DNA from: Methanospirillum lacunae
Lineage (GTDB): Archaea; Halobacteriota; Methanomicrobia; Methanomicrobiales; Methanospirillaceae
NCBI RefSeq assembly: GCF_046195335.1
Contig: NZ_CP176093.1
Strand: one strand, 5' to 3'
DNA: 64,000 nt
The notes beneath the pieces were generated by a model. It was given only the letters and a program-made list of their open reading frames with translations. It had not been told where the DNA came from and did no database searches. A program made the position numbers and the translations under genes. Below are positions 1 to 8,808 of this stretch, piece by piece. The first letter of the stretch is position 1; every line of letters begins with the position of its first letter.

Positions 1-276
1 GGAATATTCATGTATGCATTCTTTGCCAGTTTCTGTTATGTTACTTCAGTAACTATGGTTCAGGAGTTACTGCCCGGAAGTGTGGGATTTGCATCAGGTC
101 TGACATTAGGATTATGTATGGGTATGGGCGGTATTGGTGCCGCTATCATCGGATGGGCTGCTGACCTTATGGGATCTCTACCACATGCAATGTTTTTGCT
201 AATTATTCCAACGATACTATGTCCGATACTCGCAGTATTTATCAAATACCCGGAAGAAAAACCGATTTCAGTGTGA
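1..276 (+). CDS. MFS transporter, C-terminal end (partial)
   Basis: The frame is open from base 1, so only the last 91 residues of the protein are present. They form about three hydrophobic helices with the small-residue and glycine patterns of a major facilitator C-terminal half, and a short charged tail ending in KPISV. The stretch LLPGSVGFASGLTLGL resembles fosmidomycin-resistance-type exporters. The substrate cannot be told. A hairpin terminator follows, and the next gene is convergent. Confidence 0.7.
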   Translation, partial: GIFMYAFFASFCYVTSVTMVQELLPGSVGFASGLTLGLCMGMGGIGAAIIGWAADLMGSLPHAMFLLIIPTILCPILAVFIKYPEEKPISV

Positions 277-310
277 TATTCCATCACATGAAAAATAACT
301 TAAGAGGAGA

Positions 311-337
311 AGAATCAGGTTATCAATGCCTGATTCT
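311..337. terminator. Hairpin between convergent genes
   Basis: A perfect 9-bp stem (AGAATCAGG / CCTGATTCT) with a 9-base loop lies in the short gap between the MFS gene and the convergent ABC operon. It could end transcription from either side. Confidence 0.5.
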
Positions 338-356
338 CAGTTGCAGAAATCTCCTG

Positions 357-1094
357 CTATACATTTTTTGACGACGTATAATCCTCCTTTACCTGAGAAA
401 TAAACGTTGATTTATCGTATAATCTCCAGGTCCTTTTTGAAAGCCAGAATATCCGATCACACATTGCAGAGATAACGTCAGGATCATGAGAAATGAAAAC
501 ATACGCAACTCCGGTCTCATTTTGAAGTTCTTTCATGAGGCGTAAAACCTGAGCCTGAACCGAGACATCAAGCATCGAGGTCGGTTCATCAGCAATTATT
601 AATTTAGGTTGGAGAGAGAAAATCCGGGCAAGAACTGCTCGTTGAACTTCACCTCCTGAAAGCTGATGGGGATACCGGGCCAGATGTTCATTGCGAAGTC
701 CTACCCGGTTAATGAGTGGCTGTATGGTATCCATCGCTTCATCAAAACAGATTTTTTTATGGACCATCAGAAGTTCTGTAACGCTTTGTGCCAGAGTCAT
801 TTTAGGATTGAGTGAGACTTCTGGATGCTGAAAGATCATCTGGTATGACTGCCTTGATTCTCTCCGTTTTCTTGATGACAAACGGGTAGGATCCAACGAA
901 TCAAGAAGAATTGTCCCGGCACTCTGTCTCTCAAGCTGCATGATACATCTACCAAGGGTCGTCTTTCCGCAGCCACTCTCACCAAAAAGACCTATTGATT
1001 CTGCTTCTGAAACGGAAAATGAGATGTCAGCAAAAACATCCCCATGACCATACGATTTTGCAATGTTCTTTAACTCGAGAACGGGTGGTGACAT
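357..1094 (-). CDS. Peptide/nickel-type ABC transporter, second ATPase (DppF/NikE-like)
   Basis: This 245-residue ATPase has Walker A (GESGCGKTT, about residue 38), the signature LSGGEVQR and Walker B LIIADEPTS, in the oligopeptide/nickel subfamily order. It would energise import at the inner face of the membrane together with the ATPase encoded just upstream. It is the last gene of a minus-strand operon and overlaps its neighbour by 25 bp, which suggests translational coupling. It is shorter than typical DppF (about 320 residues) and lacks the C-terminal oligopeptide-transport region with its Fe-S cysteines, as NikE-type proteins do. The substrate, peptide or nickel complex, is not decided by sequence alone. 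Confidence 0.88.
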   Translation of the reverse strand: MSPPVLELKNIAKSYGHGDVFADISFSVSEAESIGLFGESGCGKTTLGRCIMQLERQSAGTILLDSLDPTRLSSRKRRESRQSYQMIFQHPEVSLNPKMTLAQSVTELLMVHKKICFDEAMDTIQPLINRVGLRNEHLARYPHQLSGGEVQRAVLARIFSLQPKLIIADEPTSMLDVSVQAQVLRLMKELQNETGVAYVFISHDPDVISAMCDRIFWLSKRTWRLYDKSTFISQVKEDYTSSKNV

Positions 1095-2014
1095 CGCACA
1101 CCTCCATTCATTGTTCCATATACAAATTCAGGGTGCGTTAACCTGCATATGTCAGCACAATACTCACATCTATCCGCAAACGAGCACCCTTCCGGAAGAT
1201 CTAACAAGCTTGGACTCTGACCTGGAATTGGGATGAGTCCATTTTTTGGAATAGCCTGAATAAGAGCTCTGGTATACGGATGCCTTGGTTCTGCAAAAAT
1301 CCGCGATACCGGACTAATCTCAACAATTTCCCCTGCATACACAACGGCTATTCGTGCACATAACTGCTCTGCCAGATCAAGATCATGAGTTATCAGGAGT
1401 AGTGAAGACTGATTCTGCTTCTGAATGTCAGCGAGAACAGTGGCAGTCATCTCCCGAGCTCGAAAATCGAGTCCTTTTGTAGGTTCATCTGCTATGATAA
1501 GCCGGGGATTCTCTGTAATTGCAATGCTTGTTGTCAATCGCTGCCTCATGCCTCCGGAAAGCTGATGAGGAAATTCATCTGCTATTCTGACTGAAGGAAC
1601 AAGACCCACTGATGATAAGAGGACATGAACCCGGTTTACAATATCAGATCTTTTTTTGAATCTACCAGTTACAATTTCTGATATCTGGTCGCCATTTCGT
1701 GCTACCGGATCGAGAGCCCCTGAAGGATTTTGTGGAATAAGCGATATCGAACTCCCACGCAGGGAATGCATCGCAGCCTCTGATAACGTATTGAGGTTTT
1801 TTCCATCAAATGATATATCCCCGGTAATCTCTGCAGTGGACGGAAGAAGGCGAATAACTGCCTGACCAATTATTGATTTACCTGAACCGGTTTCGCCGAC
1901 CAGGCCGAGCACTTCACCGGTATCAAGTGAAAATGATACATCCCGTGAAGCATGAATAATTCCTTCTCCAGTTGAAAACCTGACATTGAGGTCCTGAACG
2001 TCAAGCAGGGTCAT
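1070..2014 (-). CDS. Peptide/nickel-type ABC transporter, first ATPase (DppD/NikD-like)
   Basis: This 314-residue ATPase carries Walker A GETGSGKS, signature LSGGMRQR, Walker B LIIADEPTKG and the C-terminal oligo_HPY region. The C-terminal region has a cysteine set (CSFADRCEYCADIC and a later C before HHP) seen in Dpp/Opp ATPases that bind an Fe-S cluster. Its ATG overlaps the stop of the permease gene upstream by the ATGA arrangement. It forms a heterodimer with the following ATPase by family precedent. Confidence 0.9.
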   Translation of the reverse strand: MTLLDVQDLNVRFSTGEGIIHASRDVSFSLDTGEVLGLVGETGSGKSIIGQAVIRLLPSTAEITGDISFDGKNLNTLSEAAMHSLRGSSISLIPQNPSGALDPVARNGDQISEIVTGRFKKRSDIVNRVHVLLSSVGLVPSVRIADEFPHQLSGGMRQRLTTSIAITENPRLIIADEPTKGLDFRAREMTATVLADIQKQNQSSLLLITHDLDLAEQLCARIAVVYAGEIVEISPVSRIFAEPRHPYTRALIQAIPKNGLIPIPGQSPSLLDLPEGCSFADRCEYCADICRLTHPEFVYGTMNGGVRCHHPFSS

Positions 2015-2922
2015 GAGGGGAGTACCTGCTCTTCATGAACATCAAGAATGTCCCTCAGTCCCTCACCAAAGACATTGAACACCATAACAACTGCGGTGAT
2101 TGCAAGTCCAGGAACAATAACATTCAGCGGGGCAGTTCGGAGAAACTCTTTCCCTGCTCCGATCATCGATCCCCATTCAGGAATCTCCGGAGGAATGCCA
2201 AGACCCAGGAAACTGAGACCTGCTGTTGATAATATTACTGAACCAACCTCAAGAGTCGCAAGAATCAGAACCGGCATAATTGCATTTGGAATCAGATGAC
2301 GAAGAATAATACGACTGTTAGATAAACCGCCGGTTTTGGCACTCTGGATATATTCGAGGTTTGTAATCGAGAGGACATCGCCCCTCATAAGTCTGGCAAA
2401 TACTGCCCATTGAGAGAGCGTAAGTGCGAGCACTATGTTCGGAATTCCCGGACCAATAAGACCTAACAGGGCAAGTGAGAAAATAATGCCGGGAAAAGCA
2501 AGGAATAAGTCAATACAGCGAGAAAGAGTCTCATCTACAATTCCACCATAGAATGCCGCCATACATCCGATTACAACACCGGCAACAAACGCACATCCTA
2601 CGGTTGTAAATGCAATAATCAGGGATGTCCGGGTTCCCCAGATAGTTCTGCTAAAGAGATCCCTGCCCAGGTAATCTGTTCCCCATACATGAGTTGAAGA
2701 AATTCCCAGATTTTTATTTGGAAGATCAGTTTCATTTGGATCATATGGGGCGATAAACGATGCACATATAGCGATGGCAACTAGAATGAGAATACATCCA
2801 AGTGAAATTAAAAATGCAGGCCGTTTGAAAATTTTCCGAACTAGTCGCTGATGTGTATCAATTCCTTTATGCACAGACGGACATTTTTTCACCTTTGGCA
2901 CTACAACGGCTTGTTCACTCAT
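2011..2922 (-). CDS. Peptide/nickel-type ABC permease (DppC/NikC-like)
   Basis: This 303-residue membrane protein has an N-terminal transmembrane segment (LISLGCILILVAIAICASFI), the DppC-type motif GTDYLGRDLFSR after it, and five further helices. The EAA loop is visible as EYIQSAKTGGLSNSRIILRH. Its length is normal for the family. It overlaps the other permease by 8 bp and pairs with it as the membrane channel of the importer. Confidence 0.9.
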   Translation of the reverse strand: MSEQAVVVPKVKKCPSVHKGIDTHQRLVRKIFKRPAFLISLGCILILVAIAICASFIAPYDPNETDLPNKNLGISSTHVWGTDYLGRDLFSRTIWGTRTSLIIAFTTVGCAFVAGVVIGCMAAFYGGIVDETLSRCIDLFLAFPGIIFSLALLGLIGPGIPNIVLALTLSQWAVFARLMRGDVLSITNLEYIQSAKTGGLSNSRIILRHLIPNAIMPVLILATLEVGSVILSTAGLSFLGLGIPPEIPEWGSMIGAGKEFLRTAPLNVIVPGLAITAVVMVFNVFGEGLRDILDVHEEQVLPS

Positions 2923-3862
2923 AACGAATCCTCGGATCTACTACATGGTATAGGAGATCAACTCCCAGATTTACAGAAAGAAAAATGGTCACAATGACAA
3001 CGATACAGGATGTAACAACCGGAATATCATGAGAAAATACGGCATCTACAAGTAATTTGCCAATACCAGGCCATGCAAAAATATTCTCAATAATCACTGT
3101 CCCTGCAAGGAGATGACCAAAGTACAGACCCAGCAGGGTAATAACCGGGATGAGTGCGTTTTTTACTGCATGATTCCAGATGATCTGCCTGAATGAGAGA
3201 CCTTTGGCAATAGTATACGTGATATACTCCTGTCCCAATGTCTCAAGCATACTTGTTCTGACAATCCTGATGATCACAGCAGTAGGATGAAGTGCGAGAG
3301 CCACTGCAGGGAGAATGAGATTTTGAATAGTCCCATACCCGGTCACCGGGAACCAGCCGAGTGTCAGGGAAAAGATAAGAATCAGAATAAGTGCAACCCA
3401 GAATGACGGAAATGAGATACTTAAAACAGTTGCGACCCGTATGATGATATCACTTATTTTCCCCTCATGGATTGCAGAATAAATCCCTAGGGGAATTCCA
3501 AGACAGATAACCAGAGCCATGCTGGTTCCCGCCAGGATCATGGTCGGTACTATTGCAAGTGATAACAGGCTTGCAACTGGTGTGTCAAAATAGACAAACG
3601 ATGTTCCAAAATCTCCTTTTAGTACAACTCCACCCAGCCAGTCTCCATACTGTTTCCAAAGAGGGTCAAATAGGTTATACTTTGCAGAAACGTCCTTTAT
3701 CATCTGCTCTGATACGTCATCTTCAAGGCCTACCAGGGTATGCTTTGCAATTGTCTCAGCAGATCCACCCGGAACAGCATGAAGGAGGAGAAATGCAAGA
3801 ATCGATGCTGCAAAAATAGTCAGCACCAGAAAAAACAGCCTTTTTGCGATATAATGATGCAT
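2915..3862 (-). CDS. Peptide/nickel-type ABC permease (DppB/NikB-like)
   Basis: This is a DppB-family permease of about 315 residues with the characteristic N-terminus YIAKRLFFLVLTIFAASILAF, the periplasmic loop ending GDFGTSF, and the EAA loop EYITYTIAKGLSFRQI. A GTG lies three codons upstream, but I chose the ATG at 3862 because GGTGATT precedes it at normal Shine-Dalgarno spacing. The gene follows the substrate-binding protein gene and is coupled to the second permease. Confidence 0.88.
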   Translation of the reverse strand: MHHYIAKRLFFLVLTIFAASILAFLLLHAVPGGSAETIAKHTLVGLEDDVSEQMIKDVSAKYNLFDPLWKQYGDWLGGVVLKGDFGTSFVYFDTPVASLLSLAIVPTMILAGTSMALVICLGIPLGIYSAIHEGKISDIIIRVATVLSISFPSFWVALILILIFSLTLGWFPVTGYGTIQNLILPAVALALHPTAVIIRIVRTSMLETLGQEYITYTIAKGLSFRQIIWNHAVKNALIPVITLLGLYFGHLLAGTVIIENIFAWPGIGKLLVDAVFSHDIPVVTSCIVVIVTIFLSVNLGVDLLYHVVDPRIRYE

Positions 3863-3917
3863 AAGAATCACCGGAAAAAAGGAAGAGAAATAGTATTAAA
3901 TCTCAATTCCTGCTCCC

Positions 3918-5510
3918 TTACCCGACAGTCATGTTCGCATCCATTCTGAGGTCGTGAGCAGTAGGATCAAACACATATCCTTTTACTGAGTCCTTTTGAG
4001 CAATTGTGACACCGTAATCTGCAATCGGAATGCAAATCATCTCGTCATATACCATCGCTTCAAGTGCATTGAACTTAGCATACCGCTCTTTTTTGTCAAT
4101 GGTCTGCTTGGCATCATCGATGAGGGCATCCAGGGTTGAATTCGAATATTTTCCGCTGTTCGAATACCCATCTGAACGGTACCAGGTCTCAATGACATAG
4201 GATGGATCAGGGATCATCGCGATATTTGCAGGAACCATGATAAGATCAAAGTTCATCGCATTCTGGCGATCAGTTGATGCTGCACTTGCCATAACCTCGA
4301 CTTTAGTATCAATTCCGATCTTTCTCAGTGATGCCCCGATTGTTTCAGCCATTGGTGGAAGACCCGGGCGTTCCTGTGCTGATACAATATCAATGGTGAA
4401 CGGTTTTCCATCCTTTTCTACAATACCATCCCCGTTGATATCCTCATATCCAGCCTCTTTGAGGAGAGATTTTGCTTTTTCCGGATCATAGGGAAGCACA
4501 TCAAGGTTCTTGTTTGACCATTCCATCTGTGGGATAAAGATTCCTTTTGCAGGAGCTCCTACTCCATAGAGCACATTGTTGACGATATCTGTTCTGTTAA
4601 TTGCAAGTGAGATTGCCTGACGGACACGTTTATCCTGGAAAGGAGTCCTGTTAAAGTTTATAGCCATCCGATATACTCTCGGTGTCAGGTAGGTCTTTAC
4701 ATTGATTCCCGGGAGTTCATCAAGCCGTTTGACTTCATTCATCGGAACATCAACCGTGAAATCAACCTCACCCTTTTCAATAGAGAGTGCACGGGCATTT
4801 GAATCTGGAATTCCGGTAATAACCATGCCAGATAAGTTTACAGGCCCTTTCCAGTAGTCTGGATTCTTTTTGACAGTAAAGGTCCGTGTCTGTTGATCAA
4901 ACGAGTCAAAGACCATGGGGCCGGTTCCAATAGGCTTAATAAAATTACCCTGTGCATTCAAGGAGTCAGGATGGATGATTGCCATATTAGGATAATGCAG
5001 GGCATGTGGCAGGATCGGATTTGGCTTATTGGTCTCTATCTCAACGGTATGATCATCTATCACCTTGCAGGACTTGAAATCCATAAACTGCCTGTTCTGT
5101 GCACTGATGTTTGCAGCCCGGTCGAGCGAGAACTTAACCTCATGAGCCGTCATCGGTTTTCCATTATGGAATTTGACTCCATCTCTGATTGTAAACCGCC
5201 AGGTTGTCGGTGAAGTCTGGTTCCATGATGTCGCAAGCAAGGGAACCAACTGGAAGTCCTGAGTGGCACCTACCAGGCTTTCGGTTACAATTGCCTTTTC
5301 AGTGATGAATACTCCGTTATTTGCCGGATCATATCCTGTGATGAGCCAGAGTTCTCCAAATTTCAGCAACCTGTCGGTACTGGAACTTGAGGTATTCTGA
5401 ACAGAGACATTGCTTGAACTGTTTTTATCAGTGCTTGTGCATCCACTCATTAAAACGCCAACAATTAACAGGATAAGTAAAAAACCTGAGAAAATACTCT
5501 TAAAATTCAT
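3918..5510 (-). CDS. Family 5 substrate-binding lipoprotein (peptide/nickel type)
   Basis: The product is a 530-residue receptor of the SBP_bac_5 family. It starts with a hydrophobic signal and a lipobox (GVLMSGCTS), followed by an Asn/Ser-rich linker. Family features include the early WNQTSPTTWRFTIRDGVKFHNG block and NYWKGP-type NPDYWKGPVN. A TTG four codons upstream is possible, but ATG 5510 directly precedes the signal peptide. It is anchored outside and hands substrate to the DppB/DppC-like permeases encoded downstream. Nickel is a plausible substrate for a methanogen (coenzyme F430, hydrogenases), but no residue seen here proves it. Confidence 0.88.
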   Translation of the reverse strand: MNFKSIFSGFLLILLIVGVLMSGCTSTDKNSSSNVSVQNTSSSSTDRLLKFGELWLITGYDPANNGVFITEKAIVTESLVGATQDFQLVPLLATSWNQTSPTTWRFTIRDGVKFHNGKPMTAHEVKFSLDRAANISAQNRQFMDFKSCKVIDDHTVEIETNKPNPILPHALHYPNMAIIHPDSLNAQGNFIKPIGTGPMVFDSFDQQTRTFTVKKNPDYWKGPVNLSGMVITGIPDSNARALSIEKGEVDFTVDVPMNEVKRLDELPGINVKTYLTPRVYRMAINFNRTPFQDKRVRQAISLAINRTDIVNNVLYGVGAPAKGIFIPQMEWSNKNLDVLPYDPEKAKSLLKEAGYEDINGDGIVEKDGKPFTIDIVSAQERPGLPPMAETIGASLRKIGIDTKVEVMASAASTDRQNAMNFDLIMVPANIAMIPDPSYVIETWYRSDGYSNSGKYSNSTLDALIDDAKQTIDKKERYAKFNALEAMVYDEMICIPIADYGVTIAQKDSVKGYVFDPTAHDLRMDANMTVG

Positions 5511-5526
5511 GTGTTTTACCAAATTT

Positions 5527-6282
5527 TCATTTTTTAGTCTGAAGGATGTAGTAACTTTTACCAGCCGTAATTTTGCGATACCAGGGCATTCGTTCCCGCT
5601 GAAGATCGCGAATGTACATCAGATCCCGGAATGTTACTTCAGAAAAACCAGTATTTTCCAGGTATCTTCGCATTGTATCCTGTGATACGCCCCCATTATG
5701 AGGGAGAGCCTTCCTCAGGTTTTTGTTATACGTTCGACGATGTGAATCACTATTTTCAAAAATGGATGTCAAAAACTCACTCAAACAGCGTTTACATTGA
5801 GTGGAAAACCGTTTGTCATCCCACACACCATCGATGATGAGCAGAGTGCCACCTTTCTTTAAAACCCTGCTCCATTCGTACAATGCCACTTCGGGATGGG
5901 GAAGTGTCCAGAGCAGATGACGATTAACGATCAGATCAAACGATTCATCAGGATACGGAAGATTCTCTGCATCTCCCTTTTTCAGATCAATTGCAAGATT
6001 GTCTCTTATGGCCTTCATACGGGCCTGGTTCATCATTGCTTCTGACAAATCAACTCCACTGACGTCATATCCCATCCTGGCATACAAAAGACCCATCGCC
6101 CCGGTTCCACAACCAACATCAAGTACTTTTAATGGGGGCTTTGGGATTTCATGTCGTAACTCATTCATCCAGGCTTCTTCTTCGGATTTGGTTCCGATTT
6201 GGTGCCCAGGACATGAATCATACATTCCAGAGGTGCTATCCCAACTTTCAGTGATAGCTGCCTTGATTTCTTCATTATCCAT
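5527..6282 (-). CDS. Class I SAM-dependent methyltransferase, first gene of the ABC operon
   Basis: This is a methyltransferase of about 251 residues with motif I LDVGCGTGAMGLLYA, the acidic VSGVDLSEAMM strand end and a post-motif region DLIVNRHLLWTLPHPE. The target is unknown. Its stop lies 16 bp before the binding-protein ATG, so it appears to be the promoter-proximal gene of the ABC transporter operon. A TTG start at 6303 is also in frame; I prefer ATG 6282. Linkage to the importer suggests it may modify the carried ligand or a metal-binding small molecule, which is inference. Confidence 0.82.
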   Translation of the reverse strand: MDNEEIKAAITESWDSTSGMYDSCPGHQIGTKSEEEAWMNELRHEIPKPPLKVLDVGCGTGAMGLLYARMGYDVSGVDLSEAMMNQARMKAIRDNLAIDLKKGDAENLPYPDESFDLIVNRHLLWTLPHPEVALYEWSRVLKKGGTLLIIDGVWDDKRFSTQCKRCLSEFLTSIFENSDSHRRTYNKNLRKALPHNGGVSQDTMRRYLENTGFSEVTFRDLMYIRDLQRERMPWYRKITAGKSYYILQTKK

Positions 6283-6303
6283 ACTTAGTATACCAACCAG
6301 CAA

Positions 6304-6986
6304 TATTACATTATTTCATACGAATTTTTAATTCTTGCTATTTTGTTTTTCGTACTGCTCTCATCTTTTTCTTCAAAGAATTCAAGAATTAATAATATTA
6401 GAGAATTGTATAAAGATTTAGATGTAAGAAGTACAGCAGAAACTCAAAGCCCAATTTTAAATGGATTGATGAATAGGATGTAGATGATAGAAATAAGTAA
6501 TAACTATTTTTTATTTCGTATTATGAAGAATTGAATTATCAGGATCAATCAGACGAGAATATTGAACGCACAATTGTGAGGCATACTCGTGATGATGCTT
6601 ACAGGTACACGCCGGGCATTGCCAGTATCAATAGCGCTCCATAAGATCTATAGAGACGTAATTCTTAGAAAAAGAATCCAATATAACGCTCAAAATCCAG
6701 TTCTAACAGAATGTCCGGATGTTGGCTATAAGAATACGGAGCGGAGCTGCCCACAGATCTGGCATGAAAAATCCAGCGATGTCTGGAGCAGTCACATCCT
6801 TACACTACTCATAAACCGGTTTCAACCAACCATACATTTTCCCATATAATCAAATTTAAAGAATAACCTAATCCATTTGTGATTAAAAAATATCTATAAC
6901 GCAAAAATTGTTTTTGATCAAAATAAATAGTATTGAGACAAATAATTTGATGTAAAGTTCTGAAAATTTTATCTGGAGTTTGTATC
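6304..6986. other. AT-rich intergenic region between divergent operons
   Basis: This 683-bp stretch separates the methyltransferase-ABC operon from cbiM. It is AT-rich and carries likely promoters for both sides (for example AATTAAAAATTC near 6330 for the minus-strand operon). A GTG-initiated frame at 6589-6849 would encode 86 residues but has no recognisable family and no clear ribosome binding site, so I do not call it. The middle part may be decayed coding DNA. Confidence 0.4.
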
Positions 6987-7703
6987 ATGCATATTATGGA
7001 AGGTTTCCTACCCTGGCAATGGTGTCTGGTATGGTGGATTATTGCCATTCCATTCCTTGTACTGGGAGTAATTCAGCTGCGTTCAATGATCAAAAAAGAC
7101 CGGGATAATCTGCCTCTTCTCGGTGTCTGCGGGGCATTTATTTTCATATTATCTGCCCTGAAACTTCCTTCAGTAACAGGAAGTTGTTCACATCCGACCG
7201 GAACCGGACTTTCTACCATGTGCTTTGGTGTCTTTATCACTTCAGTCATCGGTGCAATTGTTCTCCTGTTCCAGGCACTTTTCCTTGCACATGGAGGGCT
7301 CTCAACAATGGGTGCCAACATGGTCTCAATGGCTATCGGTGGCCCGGTTGTCGGATATGCCCTCTACAAAATCCTCAAAGACACGTCGGTCAACATCTAT
7401 GTCACGGTCTTTCTCGTCTCTGCTGTTGCTGATATGGTGACGTATATTATTACTTCACTAGAACTTGCACTTGCATATCCTGCCGCAGTCGGCGGAGTTG
7501 CAGCTTCATTTGGAGCATTCTTTAGTATCTTTGCAGTTACCCAGATCCCACTTTCAATCGTTGAAGGATGTGTCCTGGCACTTGTATTCAAATACATTGT
7601 AGCACTAAAACCTGAGATCCTTCTCAAGCTGAATGTGTTCTCAGAAGAGCAAATTTCACGTGCAGGGGCACAGGAATATTCAACCTCAAAAACAGAGGCA
7701 TGA
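6987..7703 (+). CDS. cbiM: Cobalt transport protein CbiM (ECF-type S component)
   Basis: This is a 238-residue membrane protein that starts MHIMEGFLPWQW; the N-terminal Met-His-x-Met-Glu-Gly is the metal-binding hallmark of CbiM/NikM. The conserved PSVTGSCSHPTGTG motif follows at about residue 60. It captures Co2+ (or Ni2+) and works with CbiN, CbiQ and CbiO. A CTGGAG Shine-Dalgarno precedes the start. The stop overlaps the cbiN start by ATGA. Cobalt fits because corrinoids are needed in methanogenesis. Presence of CbiN rather than NikN/NikL favours cobalt. Confidence 0.95.
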   Translation: MHIMEGFLPWQWCLVWWIIAIPFLVLGVIQLRSMIKKDRDNLPLLGVCGAFIFILSALKLPSVTGSCSHPTGTGLSTMCFGVFITSVIGAIVLLFQALFLAHGGLSTMGANMVSMAIGGPVVGYALYKILKDTSVNIYVTVFLVSAVADMVTYIITSLELALAYPAAVGGVAASFGAFFSIFAVTQIPLSIVEGCVLALVFKYIVALKPEILLKLNVFSEEQISRAGAQEYSTSKTEA

Positions 7704-8014
7704 CCATGATATCTAATTATAAACTGGAGATAATTACTGTCCTAGCCATCCTTGGATTTATTGCAATATTCGTTTCAGTAAGTTCCGGGGGGGATCATGA
7801 GTTCAGCGGGTCAGATGATGTTGGATCAGAGAAGATCTCAGAACTCACCGGTCAATCAGTTGAATCATTTAAACCATTGATCCCCCAGTATGAGCCACCA
7901 TCAGGAGAGATTGAGGCAACCCTCTTCGCACTTCAGTGTGCCTTTGGAGCATTAATTCTGGGAATTATCTTTGGATACTGGCTTGGTCAGAGAAAAAAAT
8001 CCCCACTCAACTGA
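7700..8014 (+). CDS. cbiN: Cobalt transport protein CbiN
   Basis: This 104-residue protein has two transmembrane helices flanking an extracytoplasmic loop of about 50 residues, the standard CbiN topology. The loop includes FSGSDDVGSEKI and a proline-rich YEPPSGEIE stretch before the second helix (LFALQCAFGALILGIIFGYW). CbiN is the small accessory subunit that inserts with CbiM to load metal. It is coupled to cbiM by a 4-bp overlap and is followed by cbiQ after 5 bp. Confidence 0.93.
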   Translation: MTMISNYKLEIITVLAILGFIAIFVSVSSGGDHEFSGSDDVGSEKISELTGQSVESFKPLIPQYEPPSGEIEATLFALQCAFGALILGIIFGYWLGQRKKSPLN

Positions 8015-8019
8015 TTGTA

Positions 8020-8808
8020 ATGATAGAAGCAAACCTGGATTCTATAGCCCAGAAAAGTGCGTTCAGGCATATCAATCCAGGTACAAAACTTCTTTTAGCA
8101 CTCGGATCACTTATCCTCTGTCTCATATCGCCTTCTCCGGTTGTTCCTCTGTTCTCAGGAGTTGCCCTCAGTCTCCTGCTTCTCGGTCCCGGGAAGTTAT
8201 CTCCGCTCTTTTATGGTAAACTGCTGCTTGGCCCGGCTGCTTTTGTGGGAATGAGCATAGTAGTTCTCCTGTTTATGCTCGGAGGTGGCACAGCCGTATG
8301 GCAGACACAGGTATGGTGGCTGAACCTCTCAATCACAACCGGTGCTATCAGAGAGAGTATCATAATTCTCTGCCGGGTATTTGGATGTTCAATATCACTC
8401 TTTTTTATCACACTCACAACACCGATGACTGACCTCTTTAACGGAATGAAAAAAGCCAGGATACCAATTGAACTCGTGGATATGATGATGATCATGTACC
8501 GGTTTATCTTCATCATCTATGATCAGGCTGTAGAGATCTGGCAGGCACAGGTGATGCGGCTTGGGTACAGCAGGCCAAAAGAGGCAATTCATTCATTTGC
8601 CATGCTCAGTGGAATGCTGTTTATATCAAGCTGGACTGCAGGAGAAGACCTCATTCATGCAATGGACTGCCGGTGTTATTCCGGGGTCTTTCCTTCTCTT
8701 GATCAGACTGAACCGGTAAAAATTCCATCATTTCTTCTGGTAGTGGTGTACCTTTCAGGCCTTTGCGGGATACTTGCATTGACCCTGACCACAACGGTGT
8801 TTCCATGA
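8020..8808 (+). CDS. cbiQ: Cobalt ECF transporter transmembrane protein CbiQ
   Basis: The product is a 262-residue T component with several transmembrane helices and the coupling-helix region that contacts the ATPase (AQVMRLGY and the later ISSWTAGEDLIHAMDCR). The start at ATG 8020 gives the normal length and begins 6 bp after the cbiN stop; a longer in-frame extension overlaps cbiN and was rejected. The stop overlaps the start of cbiO. Confidence 0.93.
   Translation: MIEANLDSIAQKSAFRHINPGTKLLLALGSLILCLISPSPVVPLFSGVALSLLLLGPGKLSPLFYGKLLLGPAAFVGMSIVVLLFMLGGGTAVWQTQVWWLNLSITTGAIRESIIILCRVFGCSISLFFITLTTPMTDLFNGMKKARIPIELVDMMMIMYRFIFIIYDQAVEIWQAQVMRLGYSRPKEAIHSFAMLSGMLFISSWTAGEDLIHAMDCRCYSGVFPSLDQTEPVKIPSFLLVVVYLSGLCGILALTLTTTVFP

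Noticed and set aside
6589..6849. 86-residue frame in the intergenic region before cbiM
   Set aside because: GTG start, no ribosome binding site, no recognisable motif; may be decayed DNA.
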